The translations under genes were made by a program, and so were the position numbers. This document shows positions 1 to 5,830 of a stretch of 6,656 bases of DNA, piece by piece. The notes beneath the pieces were generated by a model. It worked only from the letters and a program-made list of their open reading frames with translations. It had not been told where the DNA came from and made no database searches. Within the stretch, counting starts at the first letter, position 1. Every line of letters starts with the position of its first letter. Origin of the DNA: JBLNDG01 sp050261415 (GTDB taxonomy: Bacteria > Bacillota > Clostridia > Lutisporales > Lutisporaceae); contig JBLNDG010000081.1 of assembly GCA_050261415.1 (NCBI GenBank), forward strand, positions 1 to 6,656, written 5' to 3'.

Positions 1-26
1 AAAGTAAAGATTTGGAGTGATTTTTT

Positions 27-1070
27 ATGAAATTTGATAATGTAATTGGAGAACTACAGGAAAATGCCTGCCCTTCAATAAGATACCGGATAAATAAAGA
101 GATTTTAAACAAGCCGGAGGACTTTGAAGAATATCAGTCTAAAATTCTTGAAGATAAAAGGATACAATACGTGTTAAGCTGGCAAAACAATGACGGTTAT
201 TTAGGTGAAGTCTTTCACGGTGGGTGGATTCCAAGGGAAGAAAGGAAATACAGTACTACAGGTGCAGAATCAGCGTTGCGTTTTTTGTCTGAAATGGGGC
301 TTCCAAAAGAAAATCAAGTTATTTGCAGCGGGTTAAATGCATTGCTCTGTAGTGACTGGAACAGGGGAAAATCAAATTGGAATATGTACTATCCAGAGAT
401 AGGCCTGTTTGGCGATGATATTATAAGGACAGTTGTATTCGCTTATTTTGATATTGAAGAACATGATTTTATTCAGAAAGAAATACGAAGAGCCTTTGAT
501 TGCCTAGAAAGGGTCAATAATATTAGTTCAATAGAAGAAATCATAGAAAAGTATAGAGATAAATATGTGTACAAGCCCGGGACAACCCTCCCGTGGTTAT
601 ATCATCTCAGGTTATTAGCTTTTACTGATAGCTGGAAAAACAATAGCAATCTGAAAAGACTTGCTGAATTAATAGAACACTTGATTTCCCTATCACCATT
701 TCCGGATATTTATATAAAGTACAAATCGCAGCTGATTGCCCCAGCCAGTATCTATCCCAAAAACCTAAAGAAGGATTTAAGAGATTTTATTGATAAAGAT
801 TGGTTTTCATGGTTCCATACCTTTGAATTATTTTCGAGGATGGGAATCGTTAAAGAAGTTCCGGTACTGAGAAGTCAGCTGGATGAGTTAAAAGGGATAT
901 TAAGTCAGGGAGACGGTTTTTTCAGGATAAAACCGAAGGATTATTGTTTTAGCAAATGGAGTGTTTATACCGGCTTAGCCCTTGAAGAGGATTGGAGAAA
1001 GGATAAATGGATGTATGACCTGACATTCCGGAGTCTACTTATCCTGAAATATTCAGGGGAGATATTCTAA
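27..1070 (+). CDS. Uncharacterised alpha-helical protein, possibly prenyltransferase/squalene-cyclase-like fold
   Basis: This is a complete 347-residue protein. The ATG is preceded by GGAGTGA at 14-20, about 9 nt from the start, which supports this start. There is no signal peptide or membrane segment, so it is probably cytoplasmic. The N-terminal part reads CPSIRYRINKEIL (residues 15-27), then a Trp/Gly-rich piece, SWQNNDGYLGEVFHGGW (51-67). The rest is a series of amphipathic helices with aromatic residues. Segments such as SWQNNDGYLG resemble the QxxDGxW repeats of alpha/alpha-barrel squalene-cyclase/prenyltransferase-like proteins, and the broken gene at 1659-2551 looks like a member of the same broad group. 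I see no DxDD or other clear catalytic motif, so no enzyme activity is claimed. A GNAT gene starts 32 bp downstream, suggesting co-transcription. The protein-coding call is secure; the fold assignment is tentative. Confidence 0.85.
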   Translation: MKFDNVIGELQENACPSIRYRINKEILNKPEDFEEYQSKILEDKRIQYVLSWQNNDGYLGEVFHGGWIPREERKYSTTGAESALRFLSEMGLPKENQVICSGLNALLCSDWNRGKSNWNMYYPEIGLFGDDIIRTVVFAYFDIEEHDFIQKEIRRAFDCLERVNNISSIEEIIEKYRDKYVYKPGTTLPWLYHLRLLAFTDSWKNNSNLKRLAELIEHLISLSPFPDIYIKYKSQLIAPASIYPKNLKKDLRDFIDKDWFSWFHTFELFSRMGIVKEVPVLRSQLDELKGILSQGDGFFRIKPKDYCFSKWSVYTGLALEEDWRKDKWMYDLTFRSLLILKYSGEIF

Positions 1071-1102
1071 AAACAAATTTGTATTTTATGAGGATGGTTT
1101 TT

Positions 1103-1579
1103 ATGGACATAACACTTAGAACAAGAACAAGGAACCATGTGGTTATCTTTTGGGACAAGACCCAAGACGAAGAAATAAGGAGATTGTTTCCCAGCAGTAT
1201 CGAATCCTTGGAAGAAGCACTTGTATTATTTGAAAAGTCCCTTGAAAAGGATGCCAAAAGCTATGGGAAGGTAATCTATTATAAAGGAGAATATATTGGT
1301 GACATCTGGTGTTATAGTATTGATGAAGAAAATGAAAAAATGGCCATGTTAAGTATCGTCATCTTTGAAAAGGAGCTTTGGGGAAAAGGGATAGCAACAG
1401 AAGCTGTAAAAATTTTTATCGGGGAAGTTTTTGATAAATTTGATATAGAAAAAATAGGTGCATTTACATATTCCAATAATTACGCATCAATAGGCCTGCT
1501 AGAGAAGTCCGGTTTTGTAGAAGTTGAAAAATTTATCGAAGGTGGAATTGAATCAAAATATTACGAATTGCGGATATAA
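1103..1579 (+). CDS. GNAT family N-acetyltransferase (RimJ/RimL-like)
   Basis: This is a 158-residue acetyl-CoA-dependent acetyltransferase; the acceptor substrate is unknown. The acetyl-CoA binding motif A is W93-G-K-G-I-A-T99 in the sequence ELWGKGIATEAV, preceded by the beta-strand MLSIVIF (82-88). Motif B follows as YSNNYASIGLLEKSGF (123-138), the usual N..S...LEK.GF pattern of the RimJ/RimL (Acetyltransf_3) group. Length fits the family. I chose ATG 1103 because GAGGA at 1090-1094 lies 8 nt upstream; the frame stays open back to TTG 1079 and has ATGs at 1088 and 1094, but these have no properly spaced ribosome site. It sits 32 bp after the helical protein gene and probably shares its transcript. 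GNAT identity is firm; the target could be a protein N-terminus, an amine or an antibiotic. Confidence 0.88.
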   Translation: MDITLRTRTRNHVVIFWDKTQDEEIRRLFPSSIESLEEALVLFEKSLEKDAKSYGKVIYYKGEYIGDIWCYSIDEENEKMAMLSIVIFEKELWGKGIATEAVKIFIGEVFDKFDIEKIGAFTYSNNYASIGLLEKSGFVEVEKFIEGGIESKYYELRI

Positions 1580-1658
1580 ATATATTTTCCATACTTGAGT
1601 TTGGAAAGCCAGATAAGATACCTGGCAGTAAATTTATTAGAAAAGTGAGGGTATTGTG

Positions 1659-2551
1659 ATGGAAGATTCGGCATTAACTTAAAAAAAAGCATACGAAAGA
1701 GGCGACAGCATAAGTGTAGAAAAAGCTAAGGAAATACTGTATAAATCTGAATTGGTAGGCATGCTTCTAACAGAACCGAAATGGAAACCTGATAAGTATG
1801 CCGGTCTCCGTGCTTACTTATGGCGGCTGCTGGAGCTTTCTGAAATTCCTTATGCATATACATTAAAAAAAGTTCAGGAGTGGCTCGAATTGCTTACAGA
1901 CAAATCATTTATTCAGGAGGGCTTCTCTTTAACAGGGGATAAAGACGGTTTGCTCGCGTGCCATAATGCCATGATTACAACACTTCTAATGAAGATGGAA
2001 TACCAAGACAGGAATATGATAGATGCAGGGATAAACTGGATATTGAAATATCAGAATGTTGAAAGAGGAAAGGAATGCAGCTGGACAGGAAAGAATCTAT
2101 TTACCAAGTATGGCGGATGTATGAAAAAACTCCCTGCTATTATGGCGTAGTAAAGTCCATGATTGCACTCATTGAATATAAAAAGAGGTTTGAAGCTTCT
2201 GCAGAGATTGATAATAAACTTAAGCAAGGGCTGGAATATATTCTTAAGCATGAAATATATAAGAAGCTTTCTGCGGATATGCCTATAGAGCCTTCGATTA
2301 TAGAAAACTTCTATCCTTATACATACAAAAAAACGAATATTATTGAAATCTTATATCTTCTTAAAGCAAACAAATTGATTGATGATGGACGGTGCAAGGA
2401 AGCAATAGAAATATTAAAGCAGAAACAACGTAAAGATGGCTTTTGGCAGGCAGATTCAATCTATATGAAAACTGCATGGATAGAATTTGATAAAATTAAA
2501 AATAAAGGTCCTTGGATCAGTTATATTATTGATAAGCTGCTCAATGGTTGA
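1659..2551 (+). pseudogene. Broken prenyltransferase/squalene-cyclase-like repeat protein (in-frame stop plus frameshift)
   Basis: The original start is ATG 1659 with GTGAGG at 1645-1650, 8 nt upstream. After seven codons (MEDSALT) an in-frame TAA lies at 1680-1682, and the same frame then continues as plausible protein (KKAYERGDSISVEKAKEILY and on). A second lesion lies in the A-run 2124-2129: frame 0 reads on only to TAG at 2148-2150, while the -1 frame continues from ACT at 2129 as TPCYYGVVKSMIALIEYKK to TGA 2551. Restoring one A gives a continuous product of about 297 residues. The joined sequence has the pattern I associate with the clostridial prenyltransferase-like family often mislabelled 'nitrogen fixation protein NifH': a C-H-N-A helix near 'LLACHNAMITTLL', 'GINWILKYQ', 'CYYGVVKSM', 'GLEYILKHEIYK', and 'EILKQKQRKDGFW'. 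Partial products could start at TTG 1752 or ATG 2075, but neither has a good ribosome site. Function of the family is unknown. Confidence 0.8.
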
Positions 2552-2557
2552 AATTAA

Positions 2558-2665
2558 AGGCTGCAGGCCTGGCACCGGAAAATGGGCTTTGTTGAGTGCG
2601 GCATTCTTAACGGTATAAACAAGTATGGAATAGGAGAAATATTCTTTAGAATGGATTTAGATTAA
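2558..2665 (+). pseudogene. C-terminal remnant of a second GNAT acetyltransferase
   Basis: Starting 6 bp after the end of the broken gene, 35 codons read as the tail of a GNAT enzyme: AWHRKMGFVECGIL followed by GIGEIFFRMDLD and TAA at 2663-2665. The W-H-R-K-M-G-F-x-E-C-G pattern is the typical motif B end (FY/WH.K.GF.E.G) that closes GNAT domains. Nothing in the same frame upstream encodes motif A or the N-terminal half: a TAA at 2555-2557 closes the frame, and there is no start codon with a ribosome site. It is therefore a fragment whose first roughly 120 residues are gone. It does not closely match the tails of the two intact GNAT genes in this window, so it appears to be a separate gene rather than a copied end. 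Confidence 0.6.
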
Positions 2666-2858
2666 AGTATTTGAAGATATAATTAACTGTATGGTACAAG
2701 TCAAATTTGCATCGCAAATTCAACTAATGTTGATTTGGAAGCCGCACTTTTCGGCACATTGAAAAAATATAAAGAAAGGCTTAACCATAGAGGCTCAATT
2801 GGGTCTGGAGAATAGAAGAACTGCGGTTATGGAAGGGCAGGAAAACCTTAATAAATAA
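2661..2858 (+). pseudogene. Possible decayed coding fragments of unknown identity
   Basis: This gene-free stretch holds coding-looking pieces in alternating frames. One frame reads VFEDIINCMVQVKFASQ (from 2667) until TGA at 2760-2762. A second, from 2687, reads NSTNVDLEAALFGTLKKYKE and on to RGSIGSGE, ending at TAG 2813-2815. The first frame then reopens as TIEAQLGLENRRTAVMEGQ and ends at TAA 2856-2858. No start codon has a ribosome site. The amino acid make-up is protein-like, with amphipathic helices, but I recognise no family. The simplest reading is an old gene broken by several indels, continuous with the decay upstream. It could also be chance open frames; a protein search of all three frames would decide. 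Confidence 0.25.
2704..2720. repeat. Perfect short inverted repeat (7-bp arms, 3-bp loop)
   Basis: AATTTGC at 2704-2710 is followed by ATC and the exact reverse complement GCAAATT at 2714-2720. There is no T-tract after it, so it is not a terminator. It lies inside the decayed block and could be a protein-binding site or a chance palindrome. Confidence 0.3.
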
Positions 2859-2934
2859 GTTTTATTATTTTTTTGAAGGGATTTACATAATTTAATAGAA
2901 TAATTACTTTTATATACTCATGGCGTAATGTATA

Positions 2935-2943
2935 TGATATAAA
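2935..2943 (+). promoter_or_regulatory. Candidate extended -10 promoter for the YcxB-like gene
   Basis: TGATATAAA at 2935-2943 matches an extended -10 (TGn followed by TATAAA, 5 of 6 to TATAAT). It would start transcription near 2950, about 25 nt before the ribosome site. No good -35 is seen at the matching distance. An alternative pair is TTGAAG at 2873-2878 with TAGAAT at 2895-2900, spaced 16 bp. The region from 2859 to 2970 is very AT-rich and otherwise empty. Confidence 0.35.
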
Positions 2944-2972
2944 ATACAAGCAGAATATTTAATATTTATTAT

Positions 2973-2978
2973 AGGAGG
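2973..2978 (+). promoter_or_regulatory. Strong ribosome binding site that selects a TTG start
   Basis: AGGAGG ends directly against ATG 2979, leaving no spacer, so that ATG is unlikely to be used. The in-frame TTG at 2988 lies 9 nt downstream, the normal spacing. The other nearby ATG at 2983 is out of frame and meets a stop after two codons. Confidence 0.65.
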
Positions 2979-2987
2979 ATGAATGGA

Positions 2988-3512
2988 TTGAACGAAGTTA
3001 CATTTGATGTAAAGCTTGATGAAAACGACCTGTTCAAGTACAATCTAAGGCAAACGTACAGGGGTATTGGAGTAAGGATATTTAGTATTATTGGGGTATT
3101 CGGGCTGATATACATTCCGATTTATGCCTGGGAAGCGGTTAAAAAGGGGTTTGAACCTCCGATTCAAATATATTTGCTTTTTGTCATTACATTTTTTACT
3201 ATTAATTTACCCTTGATTGTAAAGAAATCATCACGTAAAATGATGGCAAAAAATGCACAAATTAAACAAACACAGCATTATCAAATAACAGAGCAGAAAA
3301 TAATTTTTGGTTCAGAAAACGGAAACGGCCAATTAACTTGGGATAAAGTATTCGAGGTGCGGGAAGATAAGAATTTCTTTACGATTTATATCAATAAAAC
3401 ACAAGCATATTTAATTCCAAAGAGATTTATCGATAGTCCCAGGGATATTGAAACTATAAGAGATATAGTGAAGCAATCAGTACCATCAGATAAACAAAAG
3501 CTTATGCAATGA
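2988..3512 (+). CDS. YcxB-like membrane protein
   Basis: The predicted product is 174 residues from TTG 2988 (177 if ATG 2979 were used). It begins with a short polar segment, EVTFDVKLDENDLFKYN, typical of YcxB-like proteins. Two hydrophobic segments follow, at about residues 27-48 and 59-78, with lysine-rich sequence directly after the second (KKSSRK). The C-terminal domain, about residues 90-155, has the family pattern: YQITEQKIIF, then LTWDKVFEVREDKNFFTIYI, then AYLIPKRF, a beta-rich PH-like cytoplasmic domain. YcxB-like proteins (named after Bacillus subtilis YcxB) have no established function. Length and layout fit a complete member. It follows the decayed block and has its own likely promoter; a hairpin with a T-tract starts 35 bp after its stop. 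Confidence 0.82.
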   Translation: MNEVTFDVKLDENDLFKYNLRQTYRGIGVRIFSIIGVFGLIYIPIYAWEAVKKGFEPPIQIYLLFVITFFTINLPLIVKKSSRKMMAKNAQIKQTQHYQITEQKIIFGSENGNGQLTWDKVFEVREDKNFFTIYINKTQAYLIPKRFIDSPRDIETIRDIVKQSVPSDKQKLMQ

Positions 3513-3513
3513 T

Positions 3514-3748
3514 GTATATTTGCAGTTCAGTGAGGAAGAAAAAATTAGAGAGTATAAAAACTCTCTTTTTTTGGGCAAAAACAGCAAATCGGAATTATAC
3601 ATTAGTATGGGAGGGACTTGGGCGACGGCAGTATTGTTTATAGGAATAGATACTGGAAAAGGCAATTGATATATGGCATAATAAGGAAAAGAAAGATTGG
3701 ATGAGTGAAATTTTTTATCTAAATGTGAGGAGGAATACAGGTGTTTGA
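3514..3748 (+). pseudogene. Probable decayed gene tail, two frames joined by a frameshift
   Basis: From 3514 one frame reads YLQFSEEEKIREYKNSLFLG (3517-3576), then ELYISMGGTWATAVLFIGID, ending at TGA 3667-3669; this frame has no stop for 65 codons (3472-3666). A second frame, open from 3650, reads ILEKAIDIWHNKEKKDWMSE, then IFYLNVRRNTGV, ending at TGA 3746-3748. Joining them near 3648-3655 gives one helical, charged C-terminus of about 75 residues. Its stop overlaps the GTG start of the next gene (3741) by 8 bp, the arrangement of a former operon pair. No start codon with a ribosome site exists, so the 5' part is missing. I do not recognise the family; an all-helical tail next to a membrane protein gene would suit a TetR-type regulator, but that is a guess. 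Confidence 0.4.
3547..3572 (+). terminator. Likely rho-independent terminator after the YcxB-like gene
   Basis: AGAGAGT at 3547-3553 pairs with ACTCTCT at 3560-3566 around a 6-nt loop (ATAAAA) and runs into a seven-T tract at 3566-3572. Position and shape fit an intrinsic terminator for the gene ending at 3512. The stem has only three G-C pairs, and the same bases lie inside an open frame that looks like the tail of an old gene (3514-3669), so a chance hairpin in former coding sequence is the competing explanation. Confidence 0.5.
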
Positions 3749-4418
3749 TGAAACAGATTACAAAAGTATTTACAGTTGGCTCTTTGCTATAAGTGTGTTA
3801 TTCACTGTTTTAGTTGTACTATGGGTAGTTTTTATGATGATGAACCGGCTGCCGGGAAATATAAATGAACAATTAGGGAGTATAAAGCAGGAGCCTTTTC
3901 TTTATAAGCTTACATTTATGAATGCTTCACTCATTTCCATCACATTGGTTCCATTAATGATAATTCTGGGCTTATTTGTCAGAACAGTGAGTAAAGGACT
4001 GCTAGATTTAGCAGGTATAGTGTTTTTAGCTCCGTATACTCTTTTGGTGAGTATCGGTTACTCTTCACAGTATATAGTTCTTCCACGCATACTGTCTGAG
4101 TCCGGTATAGATGGAGCCCGCCTGTGGTACTTTGGTAATCCGTCGGGAATACCATATTTTTTAGTATTTTTAGGATATACTTTTTTTGCATTAAGTGCAT
4201 TAACTATCGGATGGAAATATATAAAGGGAAAAGGGATAGGCAAAGTTATTGGGTTTCTTTTATGGTTGTCAGGCATCACTGGGATAATGGGATTTGTTGG
4301 AATGACTATGAATAATTCATTCTTGGAACAAAGCATGACAATAAGCGGTGCCTTCATGTTGCCTTTTGGCATAGCATCAGCTGTGTTTAGTCGGAAGTTA
4401 CAGAGACAATCAATATAA
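3741..4418 (+). CDS. Six-TM integral membrane protein of unknown function
   Basis: The product has 225 residues from GTG 3741, chosen because AGGAGG at 3728-3733 lies 7 nt upstream and the hydrophobic N-terminus starts at once. Hydrophobic segments fall at about residues 12-34, 60-80, 87-108, 136-158, 167-188 and 199-216, so six transmembrane helices are likely. Polar loops lie at about 35-59 (NRLPGNINEQLGSIKQEP) and 115-135 (SESGIDGARLWYFGNPSG). No transporter, protease or cofactor motif is visible. The C-terminus is short and basic (SRKLQRQSI), which fits a cytoplasmic end. The gene is followed directly, in the same frame, by a headless ferredoxin reading frame. The upstream decayed gene appears once to have overlapped its start. 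Coding status is firm; function unknown. Confidence 0.85.
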   Translation: MFDETDYKSIYSWLFAISVLFTVLVVLWVVFMMMNRLPGNINEQLGSIKQEPFLYKLTFMNASLISITLVPLMIILGLFVRTVSKGLLDLAGIVFLAPYTLLVSIGYSSQYIVLPRILSESGIDGARLWYFGNPSGIPYFLVFLGYTFFALSALTIGWKYIKGKGIGKVIGFLLWLSGITGIMGFVGMTMNNSFLEQSMTISGAFMLPFGIASAVFSRKLQRQSI

Positions 4419-4859
4419 TGCATATCGGAAATACTTTCAGGTATCAGGCGCAGGAGAAAGCCCGAAATAAGTTCCAGAATTTTAACTGCAATTTTTAAGA
4501 TAGAAAAGAGTGGTGCTAAAGTATTTGCAAGGGGTCTAAGAATCAATGCAAACTGTACAAAATGTGGATGGTGCGTAGATGCATGCCCCAGAAAAAATAT
4601 AGAAATGAAAGATGGCAAGCCGACTTTTGGCCGGAGCTGCATCATCTGCTTGAAATGTGTATATGGATGTCTCCGGAATGCAATATATACAAGAATCTTC
4701 AATTTCATAGTTATTAAGGAAGGCTTCAGTTTGGATAAGCTGGAGAAAAAGATGGAAGACTTCAGACCTGAGCCTATAGATAAATATAAAAATGACTTTT
4801 GGTACAAGGGAGTATATGACTACCTTACAGATAAAAGCAAAGGATGGGAGTTAAAATGA
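4419..4859 (+). pseudogene. N-terminally truncated EFR1-type ferredoxin (2x[4Fe-4S]) lacking its flavodoxin domain
   Basis: The frame is open directly from the preceding stop (TAA 4416-4418) to TGA 4857-4859, 146 codons. It starts in family-like sequence, SEILSGIRRRRKPEISSRIL, then GAKVFARGLRINANCTKC. Two cysteine clusters follow: C-x2-C-x2-C-x3-C-P (codons at 4554, 4563, 4572, 4584) and C-x2-C-x2-C-x3-C (4638, 4647, 4656, 4668; Leu replaces the usual Pro). This is the C-terminal half of EFR1-family flavodoxin-ferredoxin proteins, usually about 250-270 residues, which begin with a flavodoxin-like domain absent here. No ATG, GTG or TTG occurs in frame before ATG 4605, which would cut off the whole first cluster and has no ribosome site. 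I read it as a fragment left by a deletion joining it to the membrane protein gene. Its stop overlaps the next start as ATGA, so the two genes were once translationally coupled. Confidence 0.72.
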
Positions 4860-5272
4860 AATCATACCGTAAGGAGCTTTTTTTTAACCTGCCTACCCGC
4901 AGGGGATACGTAAACATTACTTCACAGGTTCAGGCCTGCATAGACGAAAGCGGGGTTAAGGAAGGGCTTGTCCTGGTAAATGCAATGCATATAACAGCAA
5001 GTATATTTGTCAATGATGACGAGCCGGGCTTGCACAAGGATTTTGAAAGATGGCTGGAAGCTTTGACACCGGAAAAGCCGTATGATCAATACCGTCATAA
5101 CGGTTATGAGGATAATGCGGATGCGCATTTAAAAAGGCAATTGATGGGGCGTGAGGTTGTAGCTGCGGTTACAAGCGGAAAGCTTGATTTTGGCACATGG
5201 GAGCAGATATTTTACGGTGAGTATGATGGTAAACGGCAGAAAAGAGTTTTGGTCAAGATAATAGGTGAATAG
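4856..5272 (+). CDS. yjbQ: YjbQ family (UPF0047) protein
   Basis: The product is a complete 138-residue cytoplasmic protein. YjbQ/UPF0047 proteins are small trimeric beta-rich proteins; some have been reported to have weak thiamine-phosphate synthase activity, but their physiological role is unsettled. Visible hallmarks are the early strand segment RRGYVNITSQV (15-25), MHITASIFVNDDEPGL (44-59) with the conserved His45, the metal-site region YRHNGYEDNADAHLKRQLMG (79-98) with His81 and His91, and FGTWEQIFYGEYDGKRQKRV (112-131), matching the usual LGTWQ.I...E.DGPR. I prefer ATG 4856 with GGGAG at 4846-4850 to the in-frame ATG 4844, which has no spaced ribosome site. The start overlaps the ferredoxin stop in ATGA. 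Length and motifs indicate an intact protein. Confidence 0.92.
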   Translation: MKSYRKELFFNLPTRRGYVNITSQVQACIDESGVKEGLVLVNAMHITASIFVNDDEPGLHKDFERWLEALTPEKPYDQYRHNGYEDNADAHLKRQLMGREVVAAVTSGKLDFGTWEQIFYGEYDGKRQKRVLVKIIGE

Positions 5273-5324
5273 TATTATGTGCGATGTATCAATTTCCTGC
5301 ATGGGCAGGAGTGAGGTGATTAAT

Positions 5325-5801
5325 GTGAAAATAAACATAAGGGATGCGGTTATAAATGATTATGAAGAATTGTGTGAAATATATTCAGAGCTTGATGAGC
5401 TTCATAGGATTAATCATCCTGAATTGTTTGTCAAACCTGAGGGTTATACAAGAGCAAAGGAGTACATATCTGAACTGATCAATGATGAAAGCAAAAAACT
5501 GCTTGTTGCAGAAGCCGATTCAGGAATAATCGGTTTTGCAGAGTGCTATATAGTGAAATCATCAAGCTTTCCTGTTGTAAAAAAGAGAGAGTGGGTTCAG
5601 TTGGACAGTATTGCTGTAAAGGGAGAATATCAGAATTCCCATATAGGCTCTCTGCTTTTGGAGAAGGTGATTGAATGGTCTAAGAGCAAAGATATTAATA
5701 GAATTGAACTAAAGGTATATAGTTTTAATGAGAACGCCGGTGAGTTTTATGCCAGGAGGGGTTTTATGGAATTAAATAAAACGATGTACATAAATTTATA
5801 A
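5325..5801 (+). CDS. GNAT family N-acetyltransferase
   Basis: This is a 158-residue acetyltransferase of unknown substrate. The N-terminus INIRDAVINDYEELCEIYSE is the classic 'IR.A...D...I..L' GNAT opening. The core strand and motif A are VQLDSIAVKGEYQNSHIGSL (91-110), followed by the helix LLEKVIEWSKSKD; motif B is NENAGEFYARRGF (135-147). In motif A the pattern is Q103-x-x-H106-x-G108, with His where the first conserved Gly of (R/Q)xxGx(G/A) normally sits. I choose GTG 5325 because GAGG at 5313-5316 lies 8 nt upstream and the domain starts exactly there; the frame is open to GTG 5265, but this would overlap yjbQ and add a non-family segment. It follows yjbQ by 52 bp and precedes the DUF975 gene by 29 bp, so these probably form one transcript. 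Confidence 0.88.
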   Translation: MKINIRDAVINDYEELCEIYSELDELHRINHPELFVKPEGYTRAKEYISELINDESKKLLVAEADSGIIGFAECYIVKSSSFPVVKKREWVQLDSIAVKGEYQNSHIGSLLLEKVIEWSKSKDINRIELKVYSFNENAGEFYARRGFMELNKTMYINL

Positions 5802-5830
5802 TGAAGCATTTAGAAAAGTGAGGTTAAATT

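Noticed and set aside
1586..1626. Two small inverted repeats (TTTCCA/TGGAAA and GCCAG/CTGGC) after the first GNAT gene
   Set aside because: The stems are only 6 and 5 bp, with loops of about 10 nt and no T-tract, so they do not support a terminator call.
2124..2130. AAAAAAC, the classic -1 slippery heptamer, at the frameshift in the prenyltransferase-like gene
   Set aside because: The reading frame enters as ATG AAA AAA CTC, so the heptamer is not in the X XXY YYZ phase needed. The earlier in-frame TAA also shows that the gene is broken.
3654..3682. Promoter-like TGGAAA, 17-bp gap, TGGCATAAT before the six-TM gene
   Set aside because: The -35 match is weak and the bases lie in the probable decayed coding sequence. 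It is possible but too weak to list as a feature.
4058..4807. 249-codon open frame on the - strand
   Set aside because: It lies opposite the six-TM gene and the ferredoxin fragment, both with strong protein motifs on the + strand, and its product has no recognisable domain. It is a shadow frame.
4605..4859. Short ferredoxin starting at ATG 4605
   Set aside because: This start has no ribosome site and removes all four cysteines of the first cluster, although the family sequence clearly continues upstream.
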